Source of the DNA: an uncultured Paraburkholderia sp.
GTDB lineage: Bacteria > Pseudomonadota > Gammaproteobacteria > Burkholderiales > Burkholderiaceae
DNA length: 17,719 bases
Reading direction: 5' to 3'
Assembly (NCBI GenBank): GCA_937917025.1
Contig: CALFSF010000585.1
Location: forward strand, 1 to 17,719
Position numbers and translations under genes: made by a program. The notes under the pieces were generated by a model. That model worked only from the letters and a program-made list of their open reading frames with translations, was not told where the DNA came from and made no database searches. Positions 1-6,648 of the stretch are shown piece after piece (the stretch's first letter is position 1; every line of letters begins with the position of its first letter).

Positions 1-1207
1 CGGTCGCATCGATCCGTCGGCTGCGGAACCGGCGCCTGCGGCCCGCACGACGGATACCGCGTCGTCCGCGCCTGCCGATCGGCCGGCTGCGCCCGTTTCA
101 GCGTCGCCGGCGCCTGCCCCCGCAGCGGCCGCTACTCCGACAGCCGCACCGCAGCCGACGCAACCCGTCGCGGCGCCGGCCACCACAGCCGCTGCCGTCG
201 AGGCGCCGTCGTCGGCCTTCGTCGCGTCTGCCGCGCCCGCCGCGGAGGATGAAGCCGGCGAAGAAACCGTCGAAATCGTCCCGCCGCCCGCGCCCGAGCC
301 GGCCGCGAGGAAATCCTGGCTGACGCGCCTCAAGACCGGCCTGTCGAAGACCAGTTCGAGCCTGACGGGCATCTTCATCGGCGCGAAAATCGACGAAGAC
401 CTGTACGAGGAACTCGAAACCGCGCTGCTCATGTCCGACGCGGGCGTCGACGCCACGGAATTCCTGCTCGAATCGCTGCGCGAAAAAGTCCGCAGCGAAC
501 GGCTGACCGATCCGCAGCAGGTGAAGACGGCCCTCCGCACGCTGTTGATCGATCTGCTGAAGCCGCTCGAAAAATCGTTGATGCTGGGCCGTGCGCAGCC
601 GCTCGTGATGATGATCGCGGGCGTGAACGGCGCAGGCAAGACGACGAGCATCGGCAAGCTCGCAAAGCATCTGCAACGTTTCGACCAGTCGGTGCTACTC
701 GCCGCCGGCGACACGTTCCGCGCCGCCGCGCGCGAGCAGCTCGCGATCTGGGGCGAGCGCAACAACGTGACGGTGGTCGCGCAGGAAAGCGGCGATCCGG
801 CCGCGGTGATCTTCGATGCCGTCGGCGCCGCGCGCGCGCGCAAGATCGACGTGCTGATGGCCGACACGGCCGGCCGTCTGCCGACCCAGCTGCATCTGAT
901 GGAAGAACTGCGCAAGGTGAAGCGCGTGATCGGCAAGGCGCAGGATGGCGCGCCGCACGAAGTGCTGCTCGTCATCGACGCGAACACCGGCCAGAACGCG
1001 CTCGCGCAGGTCAAGTCGTTCGACGACGCGCTCGGCCTGACAGGCCTCATCGTCACCAAGCTCGACGGCACCGCGAAAGGCGGCATTCTGGCCGCGATCG
1101 CGCGCCAGCGTCCAGTGCCGGTCTACTTCATCGGCGTCGGTGAAAAAGTCGAGGATCTGCAGCCGTTCAGCGCCGAGGAATTCTCCGACGCACTGCTCGA
1201 CTTCTAG
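1..1207 (+). CDS. ftsY: Signal recognition particle receptor FtsY (5' end outside window)
   Basis: FtsY is the SRP receptor GTPase that docks ribosome-nascent-chain-SRP complexes at the inner membrane for co-translational insertion. The frame is open from base 2, so the start lies upstream. The first ~95 visible codons are very rich in Ala and Pro with an acidic patch, as in the poorly conserved FtsY A-domain. The NG domain follows: an N-domain helical bundle from the SWLTRLKTGL segment (~base 316), then the G-domain. GTPase motifs are clear: P-loop GVNGAGKTT (~bases 620-646), DTFRAAAREQL, DTAGR (~bases 863-877) and TKLDG (~bases 1055-1069). The C-terminus has the typical GVGEKVEDLQPF then an amphipathic end at DALLDF. 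Identity is secure; only the extreme N-terminus is missing. It converges on the minus-strand isomerase gene across a shared terminator. Confidence 0.97.
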   Translation, partial: GRIDPSAAEPAPAARTTDTASSAPADRPAAPVSASPAPAPAAAATPTAAPQPTQPVAAPATTAAAVEAPSSAFVASAAPAAEDEAGEETVEIVPPPAPEPAARKSWLTRLKTGLSKTSSSLTGIFIGAKIDEDLYEELETALLMSDAGVDATEFLLESLREKVRSERLTDPQQVKTALRTLLIDLLKPLEKSLMLGRAQPLVMMIAGVNGAGKTTSIGKLAKHLQRFDQSVLLAAGDTFRAAAREQLAIWGERNNVTVVAQESGDPAAVIFDAVGAARARKIDVLMADTAGRLPTQLHLMEELRKVKRVIGKAQDGAPHEVLLVIDANTGQNALAQVKSFDDALGLTGLIVTKLDGTAKGGILAAIARQRPVPVYFIGVGEKVEDLQPFSAEEFSDALLDF

Positions 1208-1242
1208 CCATTCGACGCGGCACTAACGTCGGAACTGGCTGG

Positions 1243-1284
1243 AAAAAAAGCGTCGAGTGCATGAACCGCACTCGACGCTTTTTT
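1243..1284. terminator. Bidirectional intrinsic terminator between ftsY and the isomerase gene
   Basis: A near-perfect inverted repeat has arms gcgtcgagtgc (1250-1260) and gcactcgacgc (1268-1278) around a 7-base loop. It is flanked by seven A on the left and six T on the right, so it gives a stem followed by a U-run in both directions. It lies 36 bases after the ftsY stop and before the end of the convergent minus-strand gene, and would terminate both. Confidence 0.93.
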
Positions 1285-1324
1285 GTCTCTCCATCCTGCA
1301 CGCAGGGTGCGGCCGGCGCGCCCG

Positions 1325-1969
1325 CTACTCGGCGTCCGGCTGAGCGCCCGGCGCCGCGCGCTGAAACGCATCGAGCGTTATCGCGTGCCCGTAGATCCGG
1401 TGAATCGACGGATACTGTGTCGTGTCGATCTTGAAGCGCTGCGCGTTGAACACCTGCGGAATCAGACACGCATCCGCCAGCGTCGGCGTATCGCCGAAGC
1501 ACAGCTTGCCGGTCCGCGAGTCGCCGGCAAGATGCGTCTCCAGCGCCGCGAAACCCGCGTCGATCCAGTGGCGATACCACGCATCCTTCGCTTCGTCGCC
1601 GACAGCAAGCGTGTGCTTCAGATACTTCAGTACGCGCAGATTGTCGAGCGGATGGATCTCGCACGCGATCTGCAACGCGATCGAGCGGACATACGCACGA
1701 TCGCGCGGCGCGGCCGGCAGCAACGGCGGCTCAGGATGCGTTTCGTCGAGCCACTCGATGATCGCGAGCGACTGCGTGAACACGTCGTCGCCATCGACGA
1801 GCGTCGGCAGGATCGCCTCCGGGTTCAGGCTGCGGTACTCGGGCTTCAACTGCTCACCGCCATCGCGCAGGAGATGAACCGGCACGCACTCGTACGGCAG
1901 GTTCTTCAGATTCAGCGCGATGCGCACACGATATGCCGCCGAGCTACGAAAATAGCTGTAGAGCTTCAT
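1325..1969 (-). CDS. maiA: Zeta-class glutathione S-transferase isomerase (maleylacetoacetate or maleylpyruvate isomerase)
   Basis: This is a 214-residue zeta-class GST, predicted to catalyse glutathione-dependent cis-trans isomerisation of maleylacetoacetate (tyrosine/homogentisate route) or maleylpyruvate (gentisate route). The N-terminal thioredoxin fold carries the zeta signature RSSAAYRVRIALNLK (residues 8-22) with the catalytic Ser pair S9-S10. The usual following Cys is Ala here, and R14 is kept. SLAIIEWLDE and the helical C-terminal domain motif FGDTPTLADACLIPQVFNAQRF follow. The ending FQRAAPGAQPDAE resembles my memory of the maleylpyruvate isomerase NagL. The start is supported by AGGAG nine bases upstream. 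It is the second gene of a two-gene unit with the FAH-family gene 28 bases upstream. The substrate cannot be settled from sequence because no ring-cleavage dioxygenase is adjacent; the symbol is the family default. Confidence 0.9.
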   Translation of the reverse strand: MKLYSYFRSSAAYRVRIALNLKNLPYECVPVHLLRDGGEQLKPEYRSLNPEAILPTLVDGDDVFTQSLAIIEWLDETHPEPPLLPAAPRDRAYVRSIALQIACEIHPLDNLRVLKYLKHTLAVGDEAKDAWYRHWIDAGFAALETHLAGDSRTGKLCFGDTPTLADACLIPQVFNAQRFKIDTTQYPSIHRIYGHAITLDAFQRAAPGAQPDAE

Positions 1970-1999
1970 CCGACGTGTCTCCTCCCTCGTCCGATGCGC

Positions 2000-2698
2000 T
2001 CAGGCGACGCGTACGCTGAAATCGCCCAGCCCGTCGACGCCGCCCTTCATCACCTGGCCCTTCACCACCGCGCCGACACCTTCCGGCGTGCCCGTGAAGA
2101 TCAGATCGCCGGGTTGCAGCTCGAAGAGCGTCGACAGATACGCGATCGTGTCCGGAATCGACCAGATCAGGTCCGACACGTCCGAGCGCTGCTTTTCCTC
2201 GCCGTCGACGGTGAGCCAGATCGCGCCCTTGTCGATGTGCCCGACCTTCGCGGCCGGATGGATCGGGCCGAGTGGCGCCGAATGATCGAAGCCTTTCGCG
2301 GTATCCCAGGGGCGGCCGAGCTTTTTCGCTTCGGCCTGCAGGTCGCGGCGCGTCATATCGAGCCCGAGCGCATAGCCATAGACGTGTTCGAGCGCGCGCC
2401 CGGCGGGGATGTCCTTGCCTGCCTTGCCGATCGCCGCGACGAGTTCCATCTCGAAGTGCACGTTGTTCGAGAGCGACGGATACGGGAAGCTGCCGGTTTC
2501 ACCCGGCGCGACATACACGACGGCGTCGGCCGGCTTGCAGAAGAAAAACGGCGGTTCGCGGTCGGGATCGTGTCCCATCTCGCGCGCATGCGCCGCGTAA
2601 TTGCGGCCCACGCAATAAATCCGGCGCACCGCAAACTGCTCGCTCACGCCGACAACAGGTACCGCGACAACCGGCGCCGGCTCAAACACGTAACTCAT
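2000..2698 (-). CDS. Fumarylacetoacetate hydrolase family protein (possible fumarylpyruvate hydrolase)
   Basis: This is a 232-residue FAH-superfamily hydrolase that would cleave a C-C bond in an acylpyruvate such as fumarylacetoacetate or fumarylpyruvate, using a divalent metal. Visible features are VGRNYAAHAREMG (residues 30-42, with H37 a likely active-site residue) and the metal-binding FEMEL (E83, E85) with D114 in LGLDMTRRDLQ. Near the C-terminus are LQPGDLIFTGTPEGVG and a final Asp-Phe-Ser-Val strand. The length matches the short single-domain class (E. coli YcgM, Ralstonia NagK) rather than the ~420-residue eukaryotic FAH. I chose ATG at 2698 because GGAGA lies 6-7 bases upstream. The frame also opens farther upstream to 2770, but that extension has no family character. 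It is first in an operon with the isomerase, consistent with consecutive pathway steps. It is divergent from the ybiB-like gene. Confidence 0.88.
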   Translation of the reverse strand: MSYVFEPAPVVAVPVVGVSEQFAVRRIYCVGRNYAAHAREMGHDPDREPPFFFCKPADAVVYVAPGETGSFPYPSLSNNVHFEMELVAAIGKAGKDIPAGRALEHVYGYALGLDMTRRDLQAEAKKLGRPWDTAKGFDHSAPLGPIHPAAKVGHIDKGAIWLTVDGEEKQRSDVSDLIWSIPDTIAYLSTLFELQPGDLIFTGTPEGVGAVVKGQVMKGGVDGLGDFSVRVA

Positions 2699-2906
2699 CC
2701 CGTTCTCCGTTTTCTGAGGAATGCCGCCCGAAGCGGCGATAAAACGCCAAGTGTAACGCGCAGCCGCCATCTTGCAGGATCGCGACAGATGCGATACTGA
2801 AGGCCTTTACCATCTTGCCGGCCTGCCGCGAGCGCCGGTTTCCCCACTAACCGGGTCTGACGCACGAATCGCCGCGCCGCCGACACATCCGCCCCTGCCC
2901 CATCCG

Positions 2907-3887
2907 ATGACCGAATCCGCCGAATCCGCTAACGCTACCGACATGCTCCCCTGCGCCCGCTTCATCAAGGAAATCGGCCGTGGGCCGCACGGCGCCCGCG
3001 CGCTCTGCGCCGAAGACACGCATACGCTGTACAGCGCGATGCTCGACGGCCGCGTGTCCGATCTGGAGCTCGGCGCGGTGCTGCTGGCGTACCGCTTGAA
3101 AGGCGAGAGCGCGGATGAACTCGCGGCGATGCTGGCGGCCGCGCACGCGTCGTTTGAGCCGGTGCGCGTGACGCACGATGTGTATCAGGCCGTGTCGATC
3201 CCCAGCTACAACGGCGCGCGCAAACAGGCGAATCTCGTGCCGCTGCTGGCGCTGCTGCTCGCCCGCGAAGGCGTGCCGGTGCTGGTGCACGGCGTCACCG
3301 ACGATCCGGGCCGCGTGACGAGCGCGGAAATTTTCACGCATCTGGGTATCGATCACGCGCAAAGCCGCGCGGACATCGAAGACGCACTCGCCGCGCACCG
3401 CCTCGCGTTCTCGCCGGTTGCGACGCTCGCGCCGAAGCTCGCGCGCCTGCTCGCGCTCCGCCGGCGCATGGGCGTGCGCAATTCGACGCATACGCTCGTC
3501 AAGCTCCTGCAGCCGTTCGAGCCGCGCGGGCTGCGCCTCGTGAACTACACGCATCCGCCATACCGTGAAAGCCTCACCCAGCTGTTCGCCGCGCATCCGG
3601 ATGCGGCCATTGGCGGCGCGCTGCTCGCTCGCGGCACCGAAGGCGAGGCGGTCGCCGATACGCGGCGTCAGGTGCAGATCGACTGGCTGCACGACGGCGC
3701 CTGCGAAACGGTTGTCGCGGCCGGGCGCTCGTCGCCGGACGCGCCCGAAGTGCCGCTGCCGGAAGCCCGCGACGCAGCGACCACGGCGGCATGGATTCAG
3801 GCCGCCATGCGCGGCGAAGTACCGGTTCCGCAGGCCATCACCCGCCAGGTCGAACTGATTGCGGGAATCGCGAAACGGGCGGCCTGA
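2907..3887 (+). CDS. ybiB: YbiB-like DNA-binding protein (TrpD2/glycosyltransferase family 3 fold)
   Basis: This 326-residue protein closely follows E. coli YbiB, a homodimeric nucleic-acid-binding protein with the anthranilate phosphoribosyltransferase (TrpD) fold but no known transferase activity. Diagnostic segments are FIKEIGRGPHGARAL near the N-terminus, the helical-domain YSAMLDGRVSDLELGAVLLAYRLKGES, IPSYNGARKQANLVPLLALLL, VLVHGVTDDPGRVTSAEIF, RRRMGVRNSTHTLVKLLQPF and GGALLARGTEGEA. They appear in the same order as in E. coli. The start is uncertain: ATG 2907 and ATG 2943 both lack a clear Shine-Dalgarno, and the frame opens at 2772 with a Pro-rich extension I consider non-coding. In E. 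coli ybiB is linked to dinG and the SOS response; no dinG is present here. The exact function in this organism is unknown. Confidence 0.88.
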   Translation: MTESAESANATDMLPCARFIKEIGRGPHGARALCAEDTHTLYSAMLDGRVSDLELGAVLLAYRLKGESADELAAMLAAAHASFEPVRVTHDVYQAVSIPSYNGARKQANLVPLLALLLAREGVPVLVHGVTDDPGRVTSAEIFTHLGIDHAQSRADIEDALAAHRLAFSPVATLAPKLARLLALRRRMGVRNSTHTLVKLLQPFEPRGLRLVNYTHPPYRESLTQLFAAHPDAAIGGALLARGTEGEAVADTRRQVQIDWLHDGACETVVAAGRSSPDAPEVPLPEARDAATTAAWIQAAMRGEVPVPQAITRQVELIAGIAKRAA

Positions 3888-3975
3888 CCGTGCCCGGCGC
3901 GGCTAAGGACCCGTTCATGCACGGTTCGCCGCGCCGTTCGACCCGCCGGCGGAAAATCAGCCGGAAGCTCGCCGG

Positions 3976-4005
3976 TTGACAGATTCCCCCGTGCTGACAT
4001 ACAGT
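3976..4005 (+). promoter_or_regulatory. Predicted sigma-70 promoter of the leuA leader
   Basis: A perfect -35 hexamer TTGACA (3976-3981) is separated by 18 bases from TACAGT (4000-4005), which matches four of six -10 positions. A start of transcription about seven bases downstream would fall at ~4011-4013. That is essentially on the ATG (4012) of the leucine leader frame, implying a leaderless or near-leaderless mRNA. Confidence 0.62.
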
Positions 4006-4011
4006 CACCGG

Positions 4012-4086
4012 ATGCGTTGCCTTCCGAACACCCTCCGAATTACCCTCAGCCGCCTACCGCGGCTTCTATCGCTACGTCTAGCGTAA
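4012..4086 (+). CDS. Leucine leader peptide (leuL-like), 24 residues
   Basis: ATG at 4012 to TAA at 4084-4086 encodes 24 residues, of which eight are Leu (positions 4, 8, 12, 15, 18, 19, 21, 23), with five Arg. The last five Leu are read by CTA, CTT, CTA, CTA and CTA. CTA is rare in the neighbouring genes, which use almost only CTG and CTC. This is the signature of an attenuator leader that senses charged tRNA-Leu: ribosomes would stall in the CTA-rich second half when leucine is scarce. It lies 315 bases upstream of leuA in the same direction. No Shine-Dalgarno precedes it, and the predicted promoter puts +1 at the ATG. It could be a chance frame, but the Leu density and codon choice, placed exactly upstream of the first leucine biosynthesis enzyme, argue strongly against that. 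Confidence 0.8.
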   Translation: MRCLPNTLRITLSRLPRLLSLRLA

Positions 4087-4124
4087 GTCAGGCGTAGCGC
4101 CGCGCATCCAGCTTCAGCGCGCGG
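4048..4124 (+). promoter_or_regulatory. Mutually exclusive RNA hairpins overlapping the leucine leader
   Basis: Several stems compete. agccgc (4048-4053) pairs with gcggct (4059-4064). cgcta (4070-4074) pairs with tagcg (4079-4083) over a 4-base loop. The longer cgctacg (4070-4076), inside the CTA codons, pairs with cgtagcg (4093-4099) just after the stop codon. ccgcgc (4100-4105) pairs with gcgcgg (4119-4124). A ribosome stalled on codons 18-23 would mask 4070-4083 and free 4093-4105, while one reaching the stop codon would cover both arms. This is the layout expected of a 1:2 versus 2:3 attenuator switch. A strong 3:4 terminator stem was not found; only a 4-bp gcgg/ccgc stem near TTTT (4148-4151) is visible. 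Confidence 0.5.
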
Positions 4125-4401
4125 TCCTCCAGCAGTTCCGCAGTCCGTTTTACCCCAGATCCGCAGTTCCTCTTACAACCTGTCGTCAGTGTTCGTCCGT
4201 TTATCCAGCGGATGAATCGCGAGGTCAAAATGCACGTTGCATGGGCACAAGCCATCACCGTCAACAGCGTCATCATCGCGATGACCCTCTTCGTTCGCGC
4301 CCGTTCGTTGCTACCGCTAGCGGCCCGCCGGCCGCCACCGTCGCCCCGCCTTTTTGCACGCAGACACGCACACGAACACGACACAACGAACGAGGCTCAC
4401 C

Positions 4402-6063
4402 ATGTTGCGCAATCCCGCTGAGAAATACCGCCCTTTTCCCGCCGTCCGCCTGACGGGCCGCAAGTGGCCAAGCCGCACGATCGAGCGCGCGCCGGTCTGG
4501 ATGAGCACCGATCTGCGCGACGGCAACCAGTCGCTGATCGAACCGATGAGCATCGCGCAAAAGCTCGAATTCTTCGAGACGCTGGTCGCCATCGGCTTCA
4601 AGGAAATCGAAGTCGGCTTTCCGTCGGCTTCGCAGACTGACTTCGATTTCGTTCGCAAGCTCATCGATGAAAAGCGCATTCCCGACGACGTGACGATCGA
4701 AGTGCTCGTGCAGTCGCGCGAAGAGCTGATCGCGCGCACGTTCGAGGCGCTCGAAGGCGTGCCGCGCGCGATCGTGCATCTGTACAACGCGATCGCGCCG
4801 TCGTTCCGCAAGATCGTGTTCAACCTGTCCAAAGACGAGGTGAAGGCGCTCGCCGTCGACGGCACGCGGATCATCCGGCAATATGCCGACGCCCGTCCGC
4901 AGACGCACTGGATCTACCAGTACTCGCCGGAAACGTTCAGCATGACCGAGCTCACCTTCGCGCGCGAAGTGTGCGACGCGGTCGCGCAGACGTGGCGTCC
5001 GACGCGCGATCACAAGATGATCGTGAATCTCCCGGCCACCGTCGAGGCGGCAACACCGAACGTCTTCGCCGACCAGATCGAATGGATGGACCGCAACCTC
5101 GGCTATCGCGACAGCATCGTGCTCTCGGTGCATCCGCATAACGACCGCGGCACGGCCGTCGCCGCCGCCGAACTGGCGCTGATGGCAGGTGCGGATCGCA
5201 TCGAAGGCTGCCTCTTCGGCAACGGCGAGCGCACCGGCAACGTCGACATCGTCACGCTCGCGATGAATCTCTACACGCAGGGCATCGATCCGGAGCTCGA
5301 CTTCTCCGATATCGACGCGGTGCGCCGTGTCGTCGAGCGCTGCAACCAGATTCCGGTGCATCCGCGCCATCCGTATGCGGGCGACCTCGTGTTCACGGCG
5401 TTCTCCGGCTCGCATCAGGACGCGATCCGCAAGGGTTTCGCGCAGCAGTCGCCCGACGCCGTCTGGGAAGTGCCGTATCTGCCGGTCGATCCGGCCGACC
5501 TCGGCCGCAGCTACGATGCGGTCATCCGCGTGAACAGCCAGTCCGGCAAGGGTGGCTCGACGTACCTGCTGGAGCGCGGCATGGGTTTCACGCCGCCGCG
5601 TCGCGTGCAGATCGAGTTCAGTCACGCGGTCCAGACGGCCGCGGATCAGTCCGGCGAGGAAATCACCGGGGAGGCCATCTGCGCGCTCTTCACGCGCGAG
5701 TACTTCGAAACCGCTGGACCGGCCGCGCGTGTCGGCGCGACGGCCGTGCGCTGGGAAAACCGCGAAGTCAGCATCGCGGCACCAGCCGGCGCGGGCACGG
5801 AAAGCGGCGCCGGTTCGCACGCGCACGCGGTGGCGCAGGCGATCGCGGCGGCGGCCGGTCAGCCGGTCGAGATCATGTCGTGTGAAATCCAGCGAACGAC
5901 GGACGGACGTGTCGCCGCGTTCGTGGGCTGCCGCGTCGGCGGGCAGGCGGTGCGTTACGGCGTCGGCGTGAGCGACGATGAAGCAACCGCCGTCGTCGAT
6001 GCGGTAGTGAGCGCCATCAACCGTGCGGTGTGGGTGCCGGTGGACCGGCGCGTGGCGGCGTAA
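4402..6063 (+). CDS. leuA: 2-isopropylmalate synthase (long form)
   Basis: LeuA condenses acetyl-CoA with 2-oxoisovalerate to 2-isopropylmalate, the committed step of leucine biosynthesis. The 553-residue product belongs to the long LeuA class (beginning MLRNPAEKYRPF, as in actinobacterial and some proteobacterial enzymes). The catalytic TIM barrel carries STDLRDGNQ (residues 35-43, metal/substrate site with D40), HPHNDRG (244-250) and GNGERTGN (273-280). A linker follows, then a C-terminal regulatory domain (~440-553, with QRTTDGRVAAFVGCRVGG) that in this family binds leucine for feedback inhibition. ATG 4402 is chosen as the family start, with a weak GAGG upstream; an in-frame extension to 4354 is low-complexity His/Thr. 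Expression is probably also controlled by the upstream leucine leader. No other leu genes are adjacent. Confidence 0.96.
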   Translation: MLRNPAEKYRPFPAVRLTGRKWPSRTIERAPVWMSTDLRDGNQSLIEPMSIAQKLEFFETLVAIGFKEIEVGFPSASQTDFDFVRKLIDEKRIPDDVTIEVLVQSREELIARTFEALEGVPRAIVHLYNAIAPSFRKIVFNLSKDEVKALAVDGTRIIRQYADARPQTHWIYQYSPETFSMTELTFAREVCDAVAQTWRPTRDHKMIVNLPATVEAATPNVFADQIEWMDRNLGYRDSIVLSVHPHNDRGTAVAAAELALMAGADRIEGCLFGNGERTGNVDIVTLAMNLYTQGIDPELDFSDIDAVRRVVERCNQIPVHPRHPYAGDLVFTAFSGSHQDAIRKGFAQQSPDAVWEVPYLPVDPADLGRSYDAVIRVNSQSGKGGSTYLLERGMGFTPPRRVQIEFSHAVQTAADQSGEEITGEAICALFTREYFETAGPAARVGATAVRWENREVSIAAPAGAGTESGAGSHAHAVAQAIAAAAGQPVEIMSCEIQRTTDGRVAAFVGCRVGGQAVRYGVGVSDDEATAVVDAVVSAINRAVWVPVDRRVAA

Positions 6064-6215
6064 CGGGGAATTTAACGGGACGCGGCGGCGAAAGCCTGGC
6101 CGTCCCGGATCGAAAGCGGCACATCAGGCGGCGAAGCGTCGAAACATGGCGCAACGCCACGCGTTATGCGCAGAGGCGGCTCACAAGGCGGCCTCGCGAG
6201 GGAAACCGACCCGTT

Positions 6216-6599
6216 TCACTCGATTGCGCAACGCGTCGCCTGCCACGCGATCAGCCGCCAGCGCCCGGCTTCCTGTGTCTGGATTGCGGTATAGGCGATC
6301 GGAAAAAGCAGCGCGCCGCTGTTCGCTTCCATTTCGATCAGCGCCCGGCCCGTGACGATGCAGGTCTCGCTGCCCACGGTCAGGACATCCTGCGACTGGA
6401 TCTCGATCTGCCGGTAACGGCGACGGCCCGCCGTGATGCCGTCGATGAACTGCTGCTTCGACTCCCGCTTGCCGTTGGTATGGACGTAGACGACGCTGTC
6501 CGACAGCAGTGCGTCGAGCAGTTCACCATTGCCGTCGACCATCGCGCGAAAGCGGTCGCGCTCCAGCCCGCGAATCGCCTCGATCACTTTTGCCGCCAT
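6216..6599 (-). CDS. NTF2-like / SnoaL-like (DUF4440-type) small protein
   Basis: This 127-residue alpha+beta protein has an NTF2-like cone fold pattern: an N-terminal helix pair (VIEAIRGLERDRFRAMVDGN), then LLDALLSDSVVYVHTNGKRESKQQFIDGI and a run of beta strands ending in GRWRLIAWQATR. The segment VYVHTNGKRESKQQFIDGI is typical of nuclear-transport-factor-2 family proteins annotated as DUF4440. Members include enzymes, small-molecule binders and proteins of unknown role, so I give no function. I prefer ATG 6599, which has AGGGG ~8 bases upstream, over ATG 6617. The start is 49 bases after the stop of pagL on the same strand, so the two are probably co-transcribed. Confidence 0.8.
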   Translation of the reverse strand: MAAKVIEAIRGLERDRFRAMVDGNGELLDALLSDSVVYVHTNGKRESKQQFIDGITAGRRRYRQIEIQSQDVLTVGSETCIVTGRALIEMEANSGALLFPIAYTAIQTQEAGRWRLIAWQATRCAIE

Positions 6600-6648
6600 C
6601 GCTCTGCCCCTATGCACCGAAAGGCGCCGCGCGCGGCGGCCCCGACCG

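Larger units (their letters stand above)
3888..4401 (+). other. Long leuA upstream control region
   Basis: This 514-base gap holds a sigma-70 promoter (3976-4005), a leucine-rich leader frame (4012-4086), alternative RNA stems (4048-4124), a direct repeat TCCGCAGT (4137-4144 and 4160-4167) and a short GC-rich palindromic stretch. In that last stretch are the 10-base palindrome ccgctagcgg (4314-4323) and the hairpin gcggcc-cgcc-ggccgc (4320-4335), with five T at 4351-4355, 15 bases after the stem. I see no classical stem directly followed by a U-run, so if the leader acts by attenuation the termination step may be Rho-dependent or the terminator is weak. The ~390-base untranslated distance from predicted transcript start to leuA is unusually long for a plain leader. 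Confidence 0.7.

Noticed and set aside
1..300. Ala/Pro-rich repetitive stretch that might look like an unrelated low-complexity gene
   Set aside because: It is in frame with and continuous into the FtsY NG domain, and such a variable A-domain is usual for FtsY.
1283..2800. Long plus-strand frame crossing both the isomerase and FAH genes
   Set aside because: It spans two well-supported minus-strand genes and their intergenic gap and shows no recognisable domain.
2699..2906. Promoter-like hexamers between the FAH gene and ybiB (for example TTGCAG with GATACT on plus; CTGCAA with TACACT on minus)
   Set aside because: Matches are partial and the plus-strand spacer is only 15 bases. I could not separate them from chance.
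4212..4421. Possible second small gene overlapping the leuA start, with a TTG-CTA-CCG-CTA cluster
   Set aside because: There is no ribosome-binding site, the tail is Arg/Pro/His-rich, and it runs into leuA out of frame. The leader at 4012-4086 is far more convincing.
4273..5826. Long open frame on the minus strand opposite leuA
   Set aside because: It is a shadow frame with Arg/His-rich low-information sequence; the plus-strand LeuA motifs are clear.
6077..6106. Inverted repeat gggacg / cgtccc after leuA
   Set aside because: It forms only a 6-bp stem with a long loop and no following T-run, so it is not supported as an intrinsic terminator.
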